DNA of 64,000 nt, taken from the NCBI GenBank assembly GCA_035567895.1, contig DATMPC010000014.1, positions 122,169 to 186,168 on the forward strand, in the 5' to 3' direction. Positions 1 to 8,752 of this stretch are shown one piece after another (the first letter of the stretch is position 1; every line of letters starts with the position of its first letter). The stretch comes from Terriglobales bacterium. Its GTDB lineage: Bacteria; Acidobacteriota; Terriglobia; Terriglobales; Acidobacteriaceae. The notes beneath the pieces were generated by a model, which worked only from the letters and a program-made list of their open reading frames with translations, was not told where the DNA came from and ran no database searches. The position numbers and the translations under genes were made by a program.

Positions 1-19
1 GCCGCCTCGGTTTTCACTT

Positions 20-51
20 CACCCGATCACCCGATGACCCGATCGCCCGAT
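20..51. repeat. Four tandem 8-bp units (CACCCGAT type)
   Basis: Four consecutive 8-bp units can be read: CACCCGAT, CACCCGAT, GACCCGAT and CGCCCGAT. They lie just before the first gene. The same unit, in both orientations, recurs at 40009-40040 and about 40161-40192, so this is an interspersed family. The left flank lies outside the window, so an inverted partner cannot be checked here. Confidence 0.75.
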
Positions 52-94
52 TGCTTCCCGGTTCCCTTATAATCCGGCCTGAACTCTCTCTCTC

Positions 95-1144
95 ATGGCT
101 GATCTCAATCAAGTCCGCAGCGGCATCGAACGAGCGGTTTCAAGCCGGCTTACGCAGCAGGCTGACCAGTTTCGTAAGGACGTCGTCGACCAGGTACTGC
201 GCGAGATTGAGCCTCTGTTGGCATCCTCGGGCGCGACGGGACAGGCGCAGTCAATGCTGGCGTCATCCGTTAGCGGCGTACTCAGTTCCACGATTTCGGC
301 GATTCAGGCCTCGACTGTTCAGGCGGACATTCTGAAAGCTTTACTCGAGGGCGTTTCGAAGTTCAGCGCTCGAACCGCGTTGTTCGTCGTGCGAGGGACG
401 GCGCTGGCGGGCTGGCAGGCGCGCGGATTTGCGGACGATAACATCCGGGGACTTACGCTGGACGGATCAAAAGGCCTCGCGGCGCGGGCGATTCAGGGTC
501 GTGATCGCGTGTCCGCGGCCGCAGCCGAGTTTGATGCGGCTTTTATTCAGCAACACGGCGCACCCGCGGACCGCAATGCCACGTTATTTCCGCTGGTCGT
601 GAGAGACAAAGTAGCGGCGATTTTGTACTGCGATACAGGCCCGACGGCAGGTGTCGCGACCGACTTTTCGGCGATCGAGGTGCTTACTCGCTACACCTGT
701 CTGTGGCTTGAGCTTGCTGCAGGAAAGAAAACCAGTGGGTCACCAGTGGCAGAGTCGAGCGCCGCCACGTTTGTGGGTTCTGCCAGTACGCAGACAGCAT
801 CGGCTGCTCCCGCCGCAGTAGCCGAATCCAAGCTGTCGGCGGATGCCGGGCCGGCAATTGGAAACCTCTCGGCCGACGACCAGGAACTCCACAAAAAAGC
901 CCAGCGGTTCGCAAAACTGCTGGTGGACGAGATCAAGCTGTACAACCAGTCCAAAGTGGCTGAGGGCAAGCAGAATCGCGATTTGTACAAGGTTCTTCGG
1001 GAGGACATCGAGAAGAGTCGAGCCACCTACGACAAGCGATATGGTGGCACCCCTGTGGCTCTTGCCAGATACTTCGACTCCGAGGTTGTGCGTATTCTAG
1101 CCGATAACGACCGGTCTTTGATGGGAAGCGACTTTCCCGCCTGA
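95..1144 (+). CDS. GAF-like domain protein with a C-terminal helical domain
   Basis: A 349-residue soluble protein with no signal peptide. Residues about 1-80 look helical or coiled. Residues about 85-210 have the look of a GAF sensor domain (a TALFVVRG strand, then FPLVVRDKVAAILYCDT near the end). An Ala/Ser-rich linker covers about 215-265. A basic helical tail around 270-345 has the pattern LHKKAQRFAKLLVDEIKLYN, which I associate with acidobacterial signalling proteins. The ATG at 95 gives the full domain. The gene lies 47 nt before the lytic transglycosylase gene and may be co-transcribed with it. The ligand is unknown, and the GAF call rests on fold-level resemblance. Confidence 0.7.
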   Translation: MADLNQVRSGIERAVSSRLTQQADQFRKDVVDQVLREIEPLLASSGATGQAQSMLASSVSGVLSSTISAIQASTVQADILKALLEGVSKFSARTALFVVRGTALAGWQARGFADDNIRGLTLDGSKGLAARAIQGRDRVSAAAAEFDAAFIQQHGAPADRNATLFPLVVRDKVAAILYCDTGPTAGVATDFSAIEVLTRYTCLWLELAAGKKTSGSPVAESSAATFVGSASTQTASAAPAAVAESKLSADAGPAIGNLSADDQELHKKAQRFAKLLVDEIKLYNQSKVAEGKQNRDLYKVLREDIEKSRATYDKRYGGTPVALARYFDSEVVRILADNDRSLMGSDFPA

Positions 1145-1191
1145 GATCGGGTTAATCTATACGTGAGCTGAATTCAGGACGCCAACCCGCC

Positions 1192-3486
1192 GTGCTTTTT
1201 CGCTGCATTTCTGTCGTACTTCTAATGTTCTTAGTGATCTCCTCGTCTGCGCCAACCCTGGCGCAGAGCACATCCAAGACCAACACGCACAAACGTGCTA
1301 CTCAGAAAAAGAAGACCAGTAAGCCCAGAGGCAGGACAACGGTCACACCTGCGCATAAGAAAAAGCTGCACCGGGCCTTCGTGGAATCGGCAGACCTGCG
1401 TCCGATGGCGAAGCAGTTGCTTGAGCAGCCTACCCCTACTGCTTATGTTGCAGTAGAGCGCTATGCAACCAAGCACCGCGCAGATCAAGGTGGCATGCTC
1501 GCTCATCTGGTGCTCGGTTACGCGCACTTGCAGGACAAGGATTACCCAAAGGCTGATAAAGAGCTGAAGCTCGCGGCGGTTCCAGGTAGCGAACTCTCTG
1601 ATTACGCAGATTTCTTTCTCGCACAGTCCGCGGCGGCTGCGTCTCCCAACCAGCAGCAAGTCGCGACTTTGCTAAAGGGATTCGGTGAGAAGCACCCTGA
1701 TTCGCTCTTCATCCGGTCAGCGGAGGTGTTGCGGGCGAATGCGCTGATTGCCTCCAACCAGAGCGACGAGGCCATTCGTGTGCTCGAGCCGATGCGCGAC
1801 AACAGGCCCGACGTCGAACTCGCGCTCGGTCGCGCCTACGCCGCCGTTGGTCAAACGGCCAAGGCTGTTTCAATTTGGAACCACCTGTACGCCGAAATGC
1901 CGCTCAGCCAGGAGGCTTCGGCAGCGCAGATCGAGTTAACAAAACTGGGCGGGCAGGGACTCATCTCGGTTCCAACTCTCGAACAGCGCCGCACACGGGC
2001 GGATCTGCTGATGAAAGGACGGCGGTTTGACCTGGCAGCAATCGAGTATCGAGCGATTCTCGACAGCATCCGCTCAGATATGAGCCAACAGTCTTTACAG
2101 CGCGAGCTGCAGGTGAAGCTTGGTGGAGCTCTCTATCGCCAACGTCAGTTGGAGCAGGCCAAGTCGCTGCTCGAGTCAGTACCGGCGACCTCGGAGCCTT
2201 ATGAGGCGGAGCGTCTCTACTATCTGCATGAAATTGCGCGCAGCAAAGATGATGGCGGAGGTGAGCGCCAGCTCCTGTCGGACTTGATACAGAAGTTTCC
2301 TGCCAGTCCCTGGCTGCAAGATGCCTTGCTGTCCGCCAGCAACATGTACCTGCTGCGGCCTGATTACAACAACGCGATCGAGTACTACAGCGCGCAGTTC
2401 AAGCTGTTCCCGGAAGGGAAGTACTCGCCGTACTCGCACTGGAAGGCGGCATGGCTGAATCTGCGCATCGGCAACAAAGACGAAGCCAAGCGTCTGATGG
2501 AGGAGCAGATCAAGTTGTATCCGGCGGGGCAGGAGATTCCTCCAGCACTGTATTGGCGCGCACGGCTGGCCGAGGAAGACGGTGATCTCGACCGCGCTGG
2601 CGAGTACTACACGTTCATTCTTCGCCGATTTACGCACTATTACTACGCTGACCTGGCACGCCAGCGATTGCGTTTTCACTTCGATGCATCGAAACACGAT
2701 CCGCTGCTCGATAAAGTTCCGATTCAAGACGATCTCGACAAGAGCAGCTTTGAAGCTCCGTCGGACGATTTGCGTATTGCGCGCGCACAACTGCTCGCCA
2801 ATGCGGCGTTATTTGATTTCGCTGTGCGCGAACTGCAGGCGTTGCCCGACAAGCTCTATGCCAAGGCTGAGATTGCCAGGGTGTATTTGAAAGCGGATCG
2901 CCCGGATCGTGCTCTGCAGTCATTCAAGCGCGCAGTGCCGGGATACTTTGCGGGCGACATCACCGACCTGCCGTCCTGGGCATGGAATATCCTCTTTCCG
3001 AAGCCCTATTGGAACGAGCTAACGCGCTACGCCAATGCAAACGGTCTGGATCCCTATCTGGTGGCGAGCCTCATTCGCCAGGAGTCCGAGTTCAATCCTC
3101 AGGCGGTTTCTCACGCGAATGCTTGGGGACTCATGCAACTCCTTCCGCCGGTGGGGAAGAAGCTGGCAAGAGAAGTGCGGATGAGGCATTTTAGCCAGGA
3201 GCAGTTAACCGATCCGAACATCAACATACAGCTTGGAACGCGGTACTTTAAGCAGATTGTTGACAGCTTCGACGGGCAAGTGCAATACGCCTTAGCTGCA
3301 TACAACGCAGGCACAGATCGAGTGAAGGACTGGCAGGCACAAGGCCCATATCGGGACATCAATGAATTCGTAGAATCCATCCCCTTCACCGAGACACGCG
3401 AATACGTACAAGCAATCATGCGAAATGCGACCGTGTACCGATTGCTGTATTCGAAGAACGTTGAGACCGCACGAGCTACTCCTTAA
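1192..3486 (+). CDS. Soluble lytic murein transglycosylase with TPR-rich N-terminus
   Basis: A periplasmic enzyme that cleaves the MurNAc-GlcNAc bond of peptidoglycan to give 1,6-anhydro ends. The 764-residue protein starts at a GTG and has a signal peptide (FLVISSSAPTLAQS, cleavage near residue 25), followed by a Lys-rich stretch. Helical TPR/superhelical repeats run from about 75 to 600 and the SLT domain from about 605 to 745. The SLT signature RQESEFNPQAVS carries the catalytic Glu (residue 631), followed by AWGLMQLLP and ALAAYNAG. This is the Slt70-like layout. It follows the GAF-like gene closely. Only the start codon is uncertain. Confidence 0.93.
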   Translation: MLFRCISVVLLMFLVISSSAPTLAQSTSKTNTHKRATQKKKTSKPRGRTTVTPAHKKKLHRAFVESADLRPMAKQLLEQPTPTAYVAVERYATKHRADQGGMLAHLVLGYAHLQDKDYPKADKELKLAAVPGSELSDYADFFLAQSAAAASPNQQQVATLLKGFGEKHPDSLFIRSAEVLRANALIASNQSDEAIRVLEPMRDNRPDVELALGRAYAAVGQTAKAVSIWNHLYAEMPLSQEASAAQIELTKLGGQGLISVPTLEQRRTRADLLMKGRRFDLAAIEYRAILDSIRSDMSQQSLQRELQVKLGGALYRQRQLEQAKSLLESVPATSEPYEAERLYYLHEIARSKDDGGGERQLLSDLIQKFPASPWLQDALLSASNMYLLRPDYNNAIEYYSAQFKLFPEGKYSPYSHWKAAWLNLRIGNKDEAKRLMEEQIKLYPAGQEIPPALYWRARLAEEDGDLDRAGEYYTFILRRFTHYYYADLARQRLRFHFDASKHDPLLDKVPIQDDLDKSSFEAPSDDLRIARAQLLANAALFDFAVRELQALPDKLYAKAEIARVYLKADRPDRALQSFKRAVPGYFAGDITDLPSWAWNILFPKPYWNELTRYANANGLDPYLVASLIRQESEFNPQAVSHANAWGLMQLLPPVGKKLAREVRMRHFSQEQLTDPNINIQLGTRYFKQIVDSFDGQVQYALAAYNAGTDRVKDWQAQGPYRDINEFVESIPFTETREYVQAIMRNATVYRLLYSKNVETARATP

Positions 3487-3550
3487 AGAACTCACGGCAG
3501 AATAGTGAAAAATGTGGCACAACCGCCCTCGGCTGTGAAACTGAGTGCCC

Positions 3551-3579
3551 ATACACCTAACTTGTGATAACTGGTGTAT
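3551..3579. promoter_or_regulatory. Probable VapB operator, 7-bp inverted repeat
   Basis: ATACACC (3551-3557) and GGTGTAT (3573-3579) form perfect inverted arms 15 bp apart, ending one base before the ATG at 3581. VapB proteins commonly repress their own promoter by binding such palindromes. The position also argues that the longer frame starting at 3545 is not used. Confidence 0.5.
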
Positions 3580-3580
3580 T

Positions 3581-3790
3581 ATGTCCCAAATGGCAAGAAC
3601 CAATATTGATGTTAACGAAGAGTTAATCCGGAAGGCGCGCAAGCTCACTCGATTGAAAACAAAGCGGCAGATTGTGGAACGAGCCTTGGAGTTGCTCGTC
3701 CGATCGGAGAGCCGTAAATCAATCGTTCGCTACTACGGAAGCGGCATTTGGAAGGGGGATCTGAACTCGTCGCGGAGAAACCGCGTTTGA
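3581..3790 (+). CDS. vapB: Antitoxin of VapB family
   Basis: A 69-residue protein containing MARTNIDVNEELIRKA and LKTKRQIVERALELLV, the ribbon-helix-helix start and helix typical of VapB proteins of the DUF2191 type. The C-terminal tail, rich in Arg and Gly, would wrap the toxin. It should neutralise the PIN RNase encoded next and repress the pair. The start is placed at ATG 3581 (3590 is also possible) because the inverted repeat lies immediately upstream. Its TGA overlaps the proposed TTG of the toxin, as in many toxin-antitoxin operons. Confidence 0.82.
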   Translation: MSQMARTNIDVNEELIRKARKLTRLKTKRQIVERALELLVRSESRKSIVRYYGSGIWKGDLNSSRRNRV

Positions 3791-4182
3791 TCCTGGTCGA
3801 TACCTCCGTCTGGATCGATTTCTTTAGCTCTTCCCCAGGCGCGGCAGGTGCCGAGCTGCGCCGGATGATTCTCACCGCAGAGCCTTTTGCGCTTACTGGA
3901 ATCGTCGCAGCTGAAGTCTTACAAGGGCTCACCCGAAACGCTGCGGAGATCGAGCAATACCTGGCACAGTGGGACATGTTGGAACCGAGCGGACTCCTCA
4001 CGTACAGCGCAGCGGCCTCCATCTTTCGTAGGGCTCGCGAAAAGGGCATCACGCTCAAGACGATCGACACTCTGATCGCGGCGATCGCCATTGAACAGAG
4101 GGCTTCGGTTTTTACGCTCGATAAAGACTTTGGGTACATCGCTGGCATGTCGAACCTCGAATTGTATTCGCTGCCTGCGTAG
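3787..4182 (+). CDS. vapC: PIN-domain ribonuclease toxin VapC
   Basis: A 131-residue PIN endoribonuclease. Acidic residues expected for Mg binding are visible: the first Asp in LILVDTSVWIDFF, Glu in VAAEVLQG, Asp in LKTIDTLIAA and the last in FTLDKDFGYI. I chose the TTG at 3787 because GGAG lies 8 nt upstream and the codon overlaps the stop of vapB, which implies translational coupling. An in-frame TTG at 3748 would add 13 residues before the first beta strand and looks less likely. It forms a toxin-antitoxin pair with the preceding gene. Confidence 0.88.
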   Translation: MILVDTSVWIDFFSSSPGAAGAELRRMILTAEPFALTGIVAAEVLQGLTRNAAEIEQYLAQWDMLEPSGLLTYSAAASIFRRAREKGITLKTIDTLIAAIAIEQRASVFTLDKDFGYIAGMSNLELYSLPA

Positions 4183-4248
4183 AAATTCATAGCAAAGACA
4201 GCAATCGACATTGCTGCCGCTGTTGTTCTCTTCTATCGTCATTTGCAG

Positions 4249-5205
4249 ATGATCTGCCTCAAAGACGTTCAGCAAGCACGAGAGCGCATCGCCAAATATG
4301 TCAAACGCACGCCCACCATTCGCAATCGCACTCTAAGCGAGATGCTCGGCGCGAACGTTTATCTCAAACTGGAATTGTTTCAGACCACAGGTGCTTTCAA
4401 GGTACGTGGAGCCTTCAACAAGATTCTTTCTGAACTGGAGCACGCGCAGCGCGCTGGTGTGGTGGCTGTAAGCGGCGGGAATCACGCGCAGGCTGTGGCA
4501 TATGCCGGCAAGGTGCTCGGTTGCCGAACCGTGGTCCTCACGCATCGCAGTACGCCGCGCAATTATCTCGAAGCCACCCGTGGGTACGGGGCTGAGGTCA
4601 TTCAGCTCGAGGATATTTCAGAGGCTTTTGCCAAAGCGAAGGACTATGAGCAGCAGGGAATGCTCTTTGTCCACCCATTCGACGATCCGTTGGTGATGGC
4701 CGGGCAGGGAACTCTCGGGCTGGAGATTCTCGAAGATGTCCCCGAACTTACAGATGTCTTTGTGAGCATTGGCGGAGGCGGTCTCATGAGCGGAACCGCG
4801 GTAGCGATCCGTTCTCAGAAGAGCGTGCGCTTTCGTGGAGTCGAGACGGAAGGTGCTGATGCTATGGCTCTTGCATTAGCTGCCGGGCATCCAGTTGAAA
4901 TTCGTCCTACTTCCATCGCCAAGACGCTAGGTGCTCCCTCGGTTTCTCCCCGCACGCTTGCTATGGCCAAAGAGCATCTCATCACCGTTACGGTCGTTTC
5001 CGACAAGGAAGCAGTCGAGGCGCTCGAAATTCTATTAGAGCGGGCCAAGGTTCTCACCGAGCCGGCTGCTTCGTGCACGCTCGCTGCGGCGTTACGTGCA
5101 AAGGATCGATTTCGTCCTGATTGCCACGTTGTTCTGATTCTGTGTGGCGGAAACCTTGGCGTGGAAGACCTCTGCGAGTATCATGCAAAATTCCTGAACC
5201 ACTGA
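4249..5205 (+). CDS. PLP-dependent threonine dehydratase-like enzyme
   Basis: A 318-residue fold-type II PLP enzyme of the threonine ammonia-lyase/serine racemase group. The Schiff-base lysine lies in TTGAFKVRGAFNKI (about residue 50). The substrate loop VSGGNHAQAVAYAG and the phosphate-binding glycine loop SIGGGGLMSGTA are both present. There is no C-terminal ACT domain, so it resembles the catabolic (TdcB-like) form rather than feedback-inhibited IlvA. Likely reaction: L-threonine to 2-oxobutanoate plus ammonia, though serine or hydroxy-aspartate activity is possible. The ATG at 4249 is preferred over a TTG two codons upstream. Neither has a clear ribosome site. Confidence 0.85.
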   Translation: MICLKDVQQARERIAKYVKRTPTIRNRTLSEMLGANVYLKLELFQTTGAFKVRGAFNKILSELEHAQRAGVVAVSGGNHAQAVAYAGKVLGCRTVVLTHRSTPRNYLEATRGYGAEVIQLEDISEAFAKAKDYEQQGMLFVHPFDDPLVMAGQGTLGLEILEDVPELTDVFVSIGGGGLMSGTAVAIRSQKSVRFRGVETEGADAMALALAAGHPVEIRPTSIAKTLGAPSVSPRTLAMAKEHLITVTVVSDKEAVEALEILLERAKVLTEPAASCTLAAALRAKDRFRPDCHVVLILCGGNLGVEDLCEYHAKFLNH

Positions 5206-5219
5206 TACTCGGAGATCAC

Positions 5220-7397
5220 TTGAGAGCACCGAAATCTTTCCTCCTGTGTTTGCTGTTCGCTTCCATCCCAGCCTTCACTCAGAGCTTTACCGTTGAGCAA
5301 GTGATGAGTTCGCCGTTTCCATCCCAGCTCACCGCGGCTCCGGGTACCGATATCGTTGGCTGGGTGTTCAACAACAAGGGCGCGGACAACGTCTGGGTTG
5401 CCGCCGCTCCCGATTTCGTTGGCCGCCAGGTAACGCACTACTCCGGCGACGACGGCCAGCGCATTGCATCGCTCAAGATCACTCCTGACGGTCGAACCGT
5501 TCTCTATGCGCGTGGTTCGGAGTTGAATGGAGCTGGTCGGTCCGCGAACCCCCTTAGTCTGTCGGCCCAGCCAAAGCAACAGGTGTGGGCAGCCGATGTG
5601 GACAAGGGGGAACCGGGCGTGCTCGGGGACATGGGCTGCGAAGAGGAAGGCTGCGAGGACATCCAGATTTCGCCCGATGGGAAGTATGCCGTCTGGGAGA
5701 CTAAGCATCAGCTATGGATCGCTCACACAACCGCTGCAGCCGGCGCCACAGCGAAGCAGCTGACCGACATTCGCGGCGAACTTTCGTGGCCGCAGTGGTC
5801 GCCTGATGGCAAGCATGTTGCTTTTCGCGTAGACCGCAAGTCGCATAGCTTTGCGGCTGTCGGAGATTTGTCAGCGAATCTTGATCAGTCGCTTTCATCG
5901 GCTGAGTTAGAGGCAGACAAAAAGATAGAGAAGAAGGATCAACCGCCGCTCCTGAGCGCCGTCCATTATCTTGCACCAAGCCCAGACCGAGACCTGTTCC
6001 CACGATGGTCGCCGGACGGAAAGCAGATTGCTTTCATTCGCACTGCAGGTCAGGAAAATAAACTTCCGCTCATTCCGGTTCGTCCGAGGCCGTGGTCGCT
6101 CTGGGTGGGCGACACGACGAACTACTCAGCGCGCCAGATTTGGAGTAGCGGCACAAGCCCCCGTGATTCTCTGCCACCCTTTGCGGGCGAGTCCCTGCAG
6201 TTCGCAGGGGATCGCGTTGTATTCGTCTCCGAGCAGACGAATCGCAATCATCTTTACTCGATTCCCGTTTCGGGCGGCCAAGCTGTGGAACTCACGCCTG
6301 GGGACTTCGATGTAGAGGACGTGGCTCCGAAAGCAACCGGTCGCAGCCTGATCGTCTACTCGTCGAACCAGGACGACGTTGACCGCCGCCACATCTGGAG
6401 CGTCGATGCCAAAGGCGGACCCTCACCAAAGGCACTCACGCGCGGAGAGACGATTGAATGGGCTCCCACTACCACTTCTGGAGATCGCATTTTCTGTCTC
6501 GGCTCTGCTGCGACGGTTCCTGCACTGCCGTATCGCATTAACGCTTCGGGCCGGGAGCTAATCGCTAAAGACGCGCTGCGAAAAGATTTTCCTTCGGCTT
6601 TACTCGTGGTGCCGAAGCAAGTCACGTTCAAGAGCAGCGACGGACTCACGATCCACGGACAGCTCTTTGTACCCAAGAATCAGACAGGCCGAGGCCCGGC
6701 GCTGATCTTTACTCATGGCGGCCCAAGCAGGCAGATGCTGCTTGGCTTCCATTACATGTACTACTACCACAACGCATATGCGGAGAATCAGTACCTTGCC
6801 AATTTGGGATACACGGTTCTGTCGGTGAACTACCGGCTCGGCATCATGTATGGGTATGACTTTCGTCAGCCGCCACAGGCAGGCTGGCGTGGCGCTTCGG
6901 AATACAACGATGTGCTTGCGGGCGTGCACTATCTCGAAGCGTTGCCCAATGTCGATCTCCAGCGAATCGGTTTGTGGGGCGGTTCCTATGGTGGATTTCT
7001 TACGGCGATGGGCCTTGCTCGCAACTCCGACATCTTCAAAGCTGGGGTTGACTTCCACGGCGTACATGATTGGTCGGCGCTCCTCCCGCAACGACCACGA
7101 ATATTCGCGGAAGAGGCTCCGGACGCCAAAGAGGCGCTCCAGTTAGCCTTCTCGTCTTCTCCCAATTCGTCAGTCGACAAGTGGCGCTCTCCGGTTCTGC
7201 TGATTCACGGTGACGACGACCGCAACGTCCCCTTCAGTCAGACCACCGATCTTGTACAGCGGCTGAAGAAGCAGGGAGTCGAATACGAGGAGATCGTCTA
7301 TCCCGACGAGATCCACGATCTGCTGCTATGGCGTGATTGGGTGAATTCTTACAAGGCCGCGGGAGCCTTCTTCGACAAGAAACTGAAAACGCACTGA
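5220..7397 (+). CDS. Secreted S9-family prolyl oligopeptidase-like peptidase
   Basis: A 725-residue exported serine peptidase. The chosen TTG has GGAG 5 nt upstream and starts directly into a signal peptide (SFLLCLLFASIPAFTQ). An N-terminal beta-propeller with WD40/TolB-like blades (WSPDGKHVAF, WSPDGKQIAF) spans about 30-460, and an alpha/beta hydrolase domain spans about 470-725. The triad is visible: Ser589 in GGSYGGF, Asp in LIHGDDDRNVPF and His in PDEIHDLLL. It probably degrades peptides in the periplasm or outside the cell. It follows the dehydratase gene by 14 nt, so co-transcription is likely. A frame extending upstream to 5121 lies inside the preceding gene and is not used. Confidence 0.92.
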   Translation: MRAPKSFLLCLLFASIPAFTQSFTVEQVMSSPFPSQLTAAPGTDIVGWVFNNKGADNVWVAAAPDFVGRQVTHYSGDDGQRIASLKITPDGRTVLYARGSELNGAGRSANPLSLSAQPKQQVWAADVDKGEPGVLGDMGCEEEGCEDIQISPDGKYAVWETKHQLWIAHTTAAAGATAKQLTDIRGELSWPQWSPDGKHVAFRVDRKSHSFAAVGDLSANLDQSLSSAELEADKKIEKKDQPPLLSAVHYLAPSPDRDLFPRWSPDGKQIAFIRTAGQENKLPLIPVRPRPWSLWVGDTTNYSARQIWSSGTSPRDSLPPFAGESLQFAGDRVVFVSEQTNRNHLYSIPVSGGQAVELTPGDFDVEDVAPKATGRSLIVYSSNQDDVDRRHIWSVDAKGGPSPKALTRGETIEWAPTTTSGDRIFCLGSAATVPALPYRINASGRELIAKDALRKDFPSALLVVPKQVTFKSSDGLTIHGQLFVPKNQTGRGPALIFTHGGPSRQMLLGFHYMYYYHNAYAENQYLANLGYTVLSVNYRLGIMYGYDFRQPPQAGWRGASEYNDVLAGVHYLEALPNVDLQRIGLWGGSYGGFLTAMGLARNSDIFKAGVDFHGVHDWSALLPQRPRIFAEEAPDAKEALQLAFSSSPNSSVDKWRSPVLLIHGDDDRNVPFSQTTDLVQRLKKQGVEYEEIVYPDEIHDLLLWRDWVNSYKAAGAFFDKKLKTH

Positions 7398-7408
7398 CGG
7401 AAACGCGA

Positions 7409-7515
7409 GGGAACGGAGAACACGAAGGCCACAAAGGCGCAAAAAAGAGGTCACGAAGCCAGATTGTTCGTGACCTCTGCCTTCGGCCTTCGCGACCTTC
7501 GTGTTCGCCGTTCCC
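7409..7515. repeat. Intergenic inverted repeat, CACGAAGG family
   Basis: An imperfect hairpin of about 107 nt fills the gap between two convergent genes and ends exactly at the stop codon of the NHL gene. The outer arms are 7409-7430 and 7494-7515. The inner arms 7447-7457 and 7467-7477 are perfect (GAGGTCACGAA and its complement). The CACGAAGG core recurs at 44754-44846 and 46985-47115. It could act as a bidirectional terminator or mRNA-stabilising hairpin. Confidence 0.8.
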
Positions 7516-8586
7516 CTATTTGGGCGGTTGCAGAATCAGTTTCTGGACACGCCAATTCAGAAGTTCCGCGACATATAGTTCATTCTCGTTAGGGCAGGAT
7601 ATTTCGTGAATCCAACCGAACTGTTTTAGCTGCTTGCCTGACTCTCCCAGAACCCCGAGGATCTTTCCGTCGAGCGTGAGCTTGTAGATGCGGCCAGGGA
7701 AAGCGTCGGAGCTGTATAACACCTGGTTTGGACTAGGCGTGATGCAGATGGTCCAGGGTGCTCCGGGGCTCATTGTGCCGGCGCTTTGTGTTGGTTTGTT
7801 CCCGATTGCGGGGCGAGCATCTGGGTTCATAGGAACGTCGATCGTGATCTGACGAAGGAACTTGCCCTCGCCATCAAAGACCTGAATGCGGCGGTTGCCG
7901 CGGTCTGCCACATAGATGTTGCCCTGCGCATCGGCCGCAATGCTGTGCGGAGTACTGAATTGTCCCGGTTGGTCGCCAGGCTCGCCCCACGACTTTAGCC
8001 AGTTGCCGTTCTTATCCACTTTGGCGACGCGGGAATTAACATACCCGTCGCTAATGTAAGTGTTGCCCGCAGCATCCCAGGTCATGTCGGTGACTTGACG
8101 AAACATTCCATCCACTGGTGGCAGGGGTGGCTTCGGATGCTTCAGCGGGCCAGTGCCTTCATCGGAAGCCTCCTGCTTTCGCCCAAATACCATCGCGACG
8201 TGACCGTCAGGATTGAACTTGATCACCATGTCGGATCCTTTGTCGGCGACCCAGATGTTGTCCTGGTTATCGATTTTCACGCTGTGTGCGTACGACCAGG
8301 CATAAAGATTGTGGCCAATCTCGCGAAGAAACTTACCGTCGGGGCCGAATTCGAGAAGTTGCGCACCGCTGGCAGCATATGCCGGCCCGGTGGTGTTACC
8401 ACGAGAGAAGACAAACACGTGTCCCTTGGAATTTACGGCCACTCCGGCCACTTCGCCGAAGTACATGTCGCTGGGAAGCTTCAGGAAATCTGGCACAGAA
8501 CGGTAAGAAATTTCCGGTACAGGAGCTTGTTGAGCCTGAACGAAGACTGCGGCAAAAAATACTAGGGTAGCAATTGCATTCTTCAA
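7516..8586 (-). CDS. Secreted NHL-repeat beta-propeller protein (amidating lyase-like)
   Basis: 356 residues with a signal peptide (ATLVFFAAVFVQAQ). NHL propeller repeats fill the rest: GEVAGVAVNSKGHVFVFSR, VKIDNQDNIWVADKGSDMVIKF, SIAADAQGNIYVADRGNRRIQVF and ISCPNENELYVAELLNWRVQKL. This pattern matches the peptidyl-alpha-hydroxyglycine amidating lyase-like NHL family common in acidobacteria. Whether it is an enzyme or a binding propeller cannot be told. It converges on the S9 peptidase gene, with a repeat hairpin between the stops. Confidence 0.85.
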   Translation of the reverse strand: MKNAIATLVFFAAVFVQAQQAPVPEISYRSVPDFLKLPSDMYFGEVAGVAVNSKGHVFVFSRGNTTGPAYAASGAQLLEFGPDGKFLREIGHNLYAWSYAHSVKIDNQDNIWVADKGSDMVIKFNPDGHVAMVFGRKQEASDEGTGPLKHPKPPLPPVDGMFRQVTDMTWDAAGNTYISDGYVNSRVAKVDKNGNWLKSWGEPGDQPGQFSTPHSIAADAQGNIYVADRGNRRIQVFDGEGKFLRQITIDVPMNPDARPAIGNKPTQSAGTMSPGAPWTICITPSPNQVLYSSDAFPGRIYKLTLDGKILGVLGESGKQLKQFGWIHEISCPNENELYVAELLNWRVQKLILQPPK

Positions 8587-8752
8587 CGAGGCCTCCAGCG
8601 CGGCAGAGATCGTCCGCGACTAAGTGGCCGCGATGATACGCAGTCACCTATTGGCTCATCAAGCCGTCATCATGAAATTTGGTTCTTCATCGCGAGAATA
8701 GCGAAGCGATGCCCATCCGGATTTCATCTATAGTTGGTCCAAGACATCCTTA

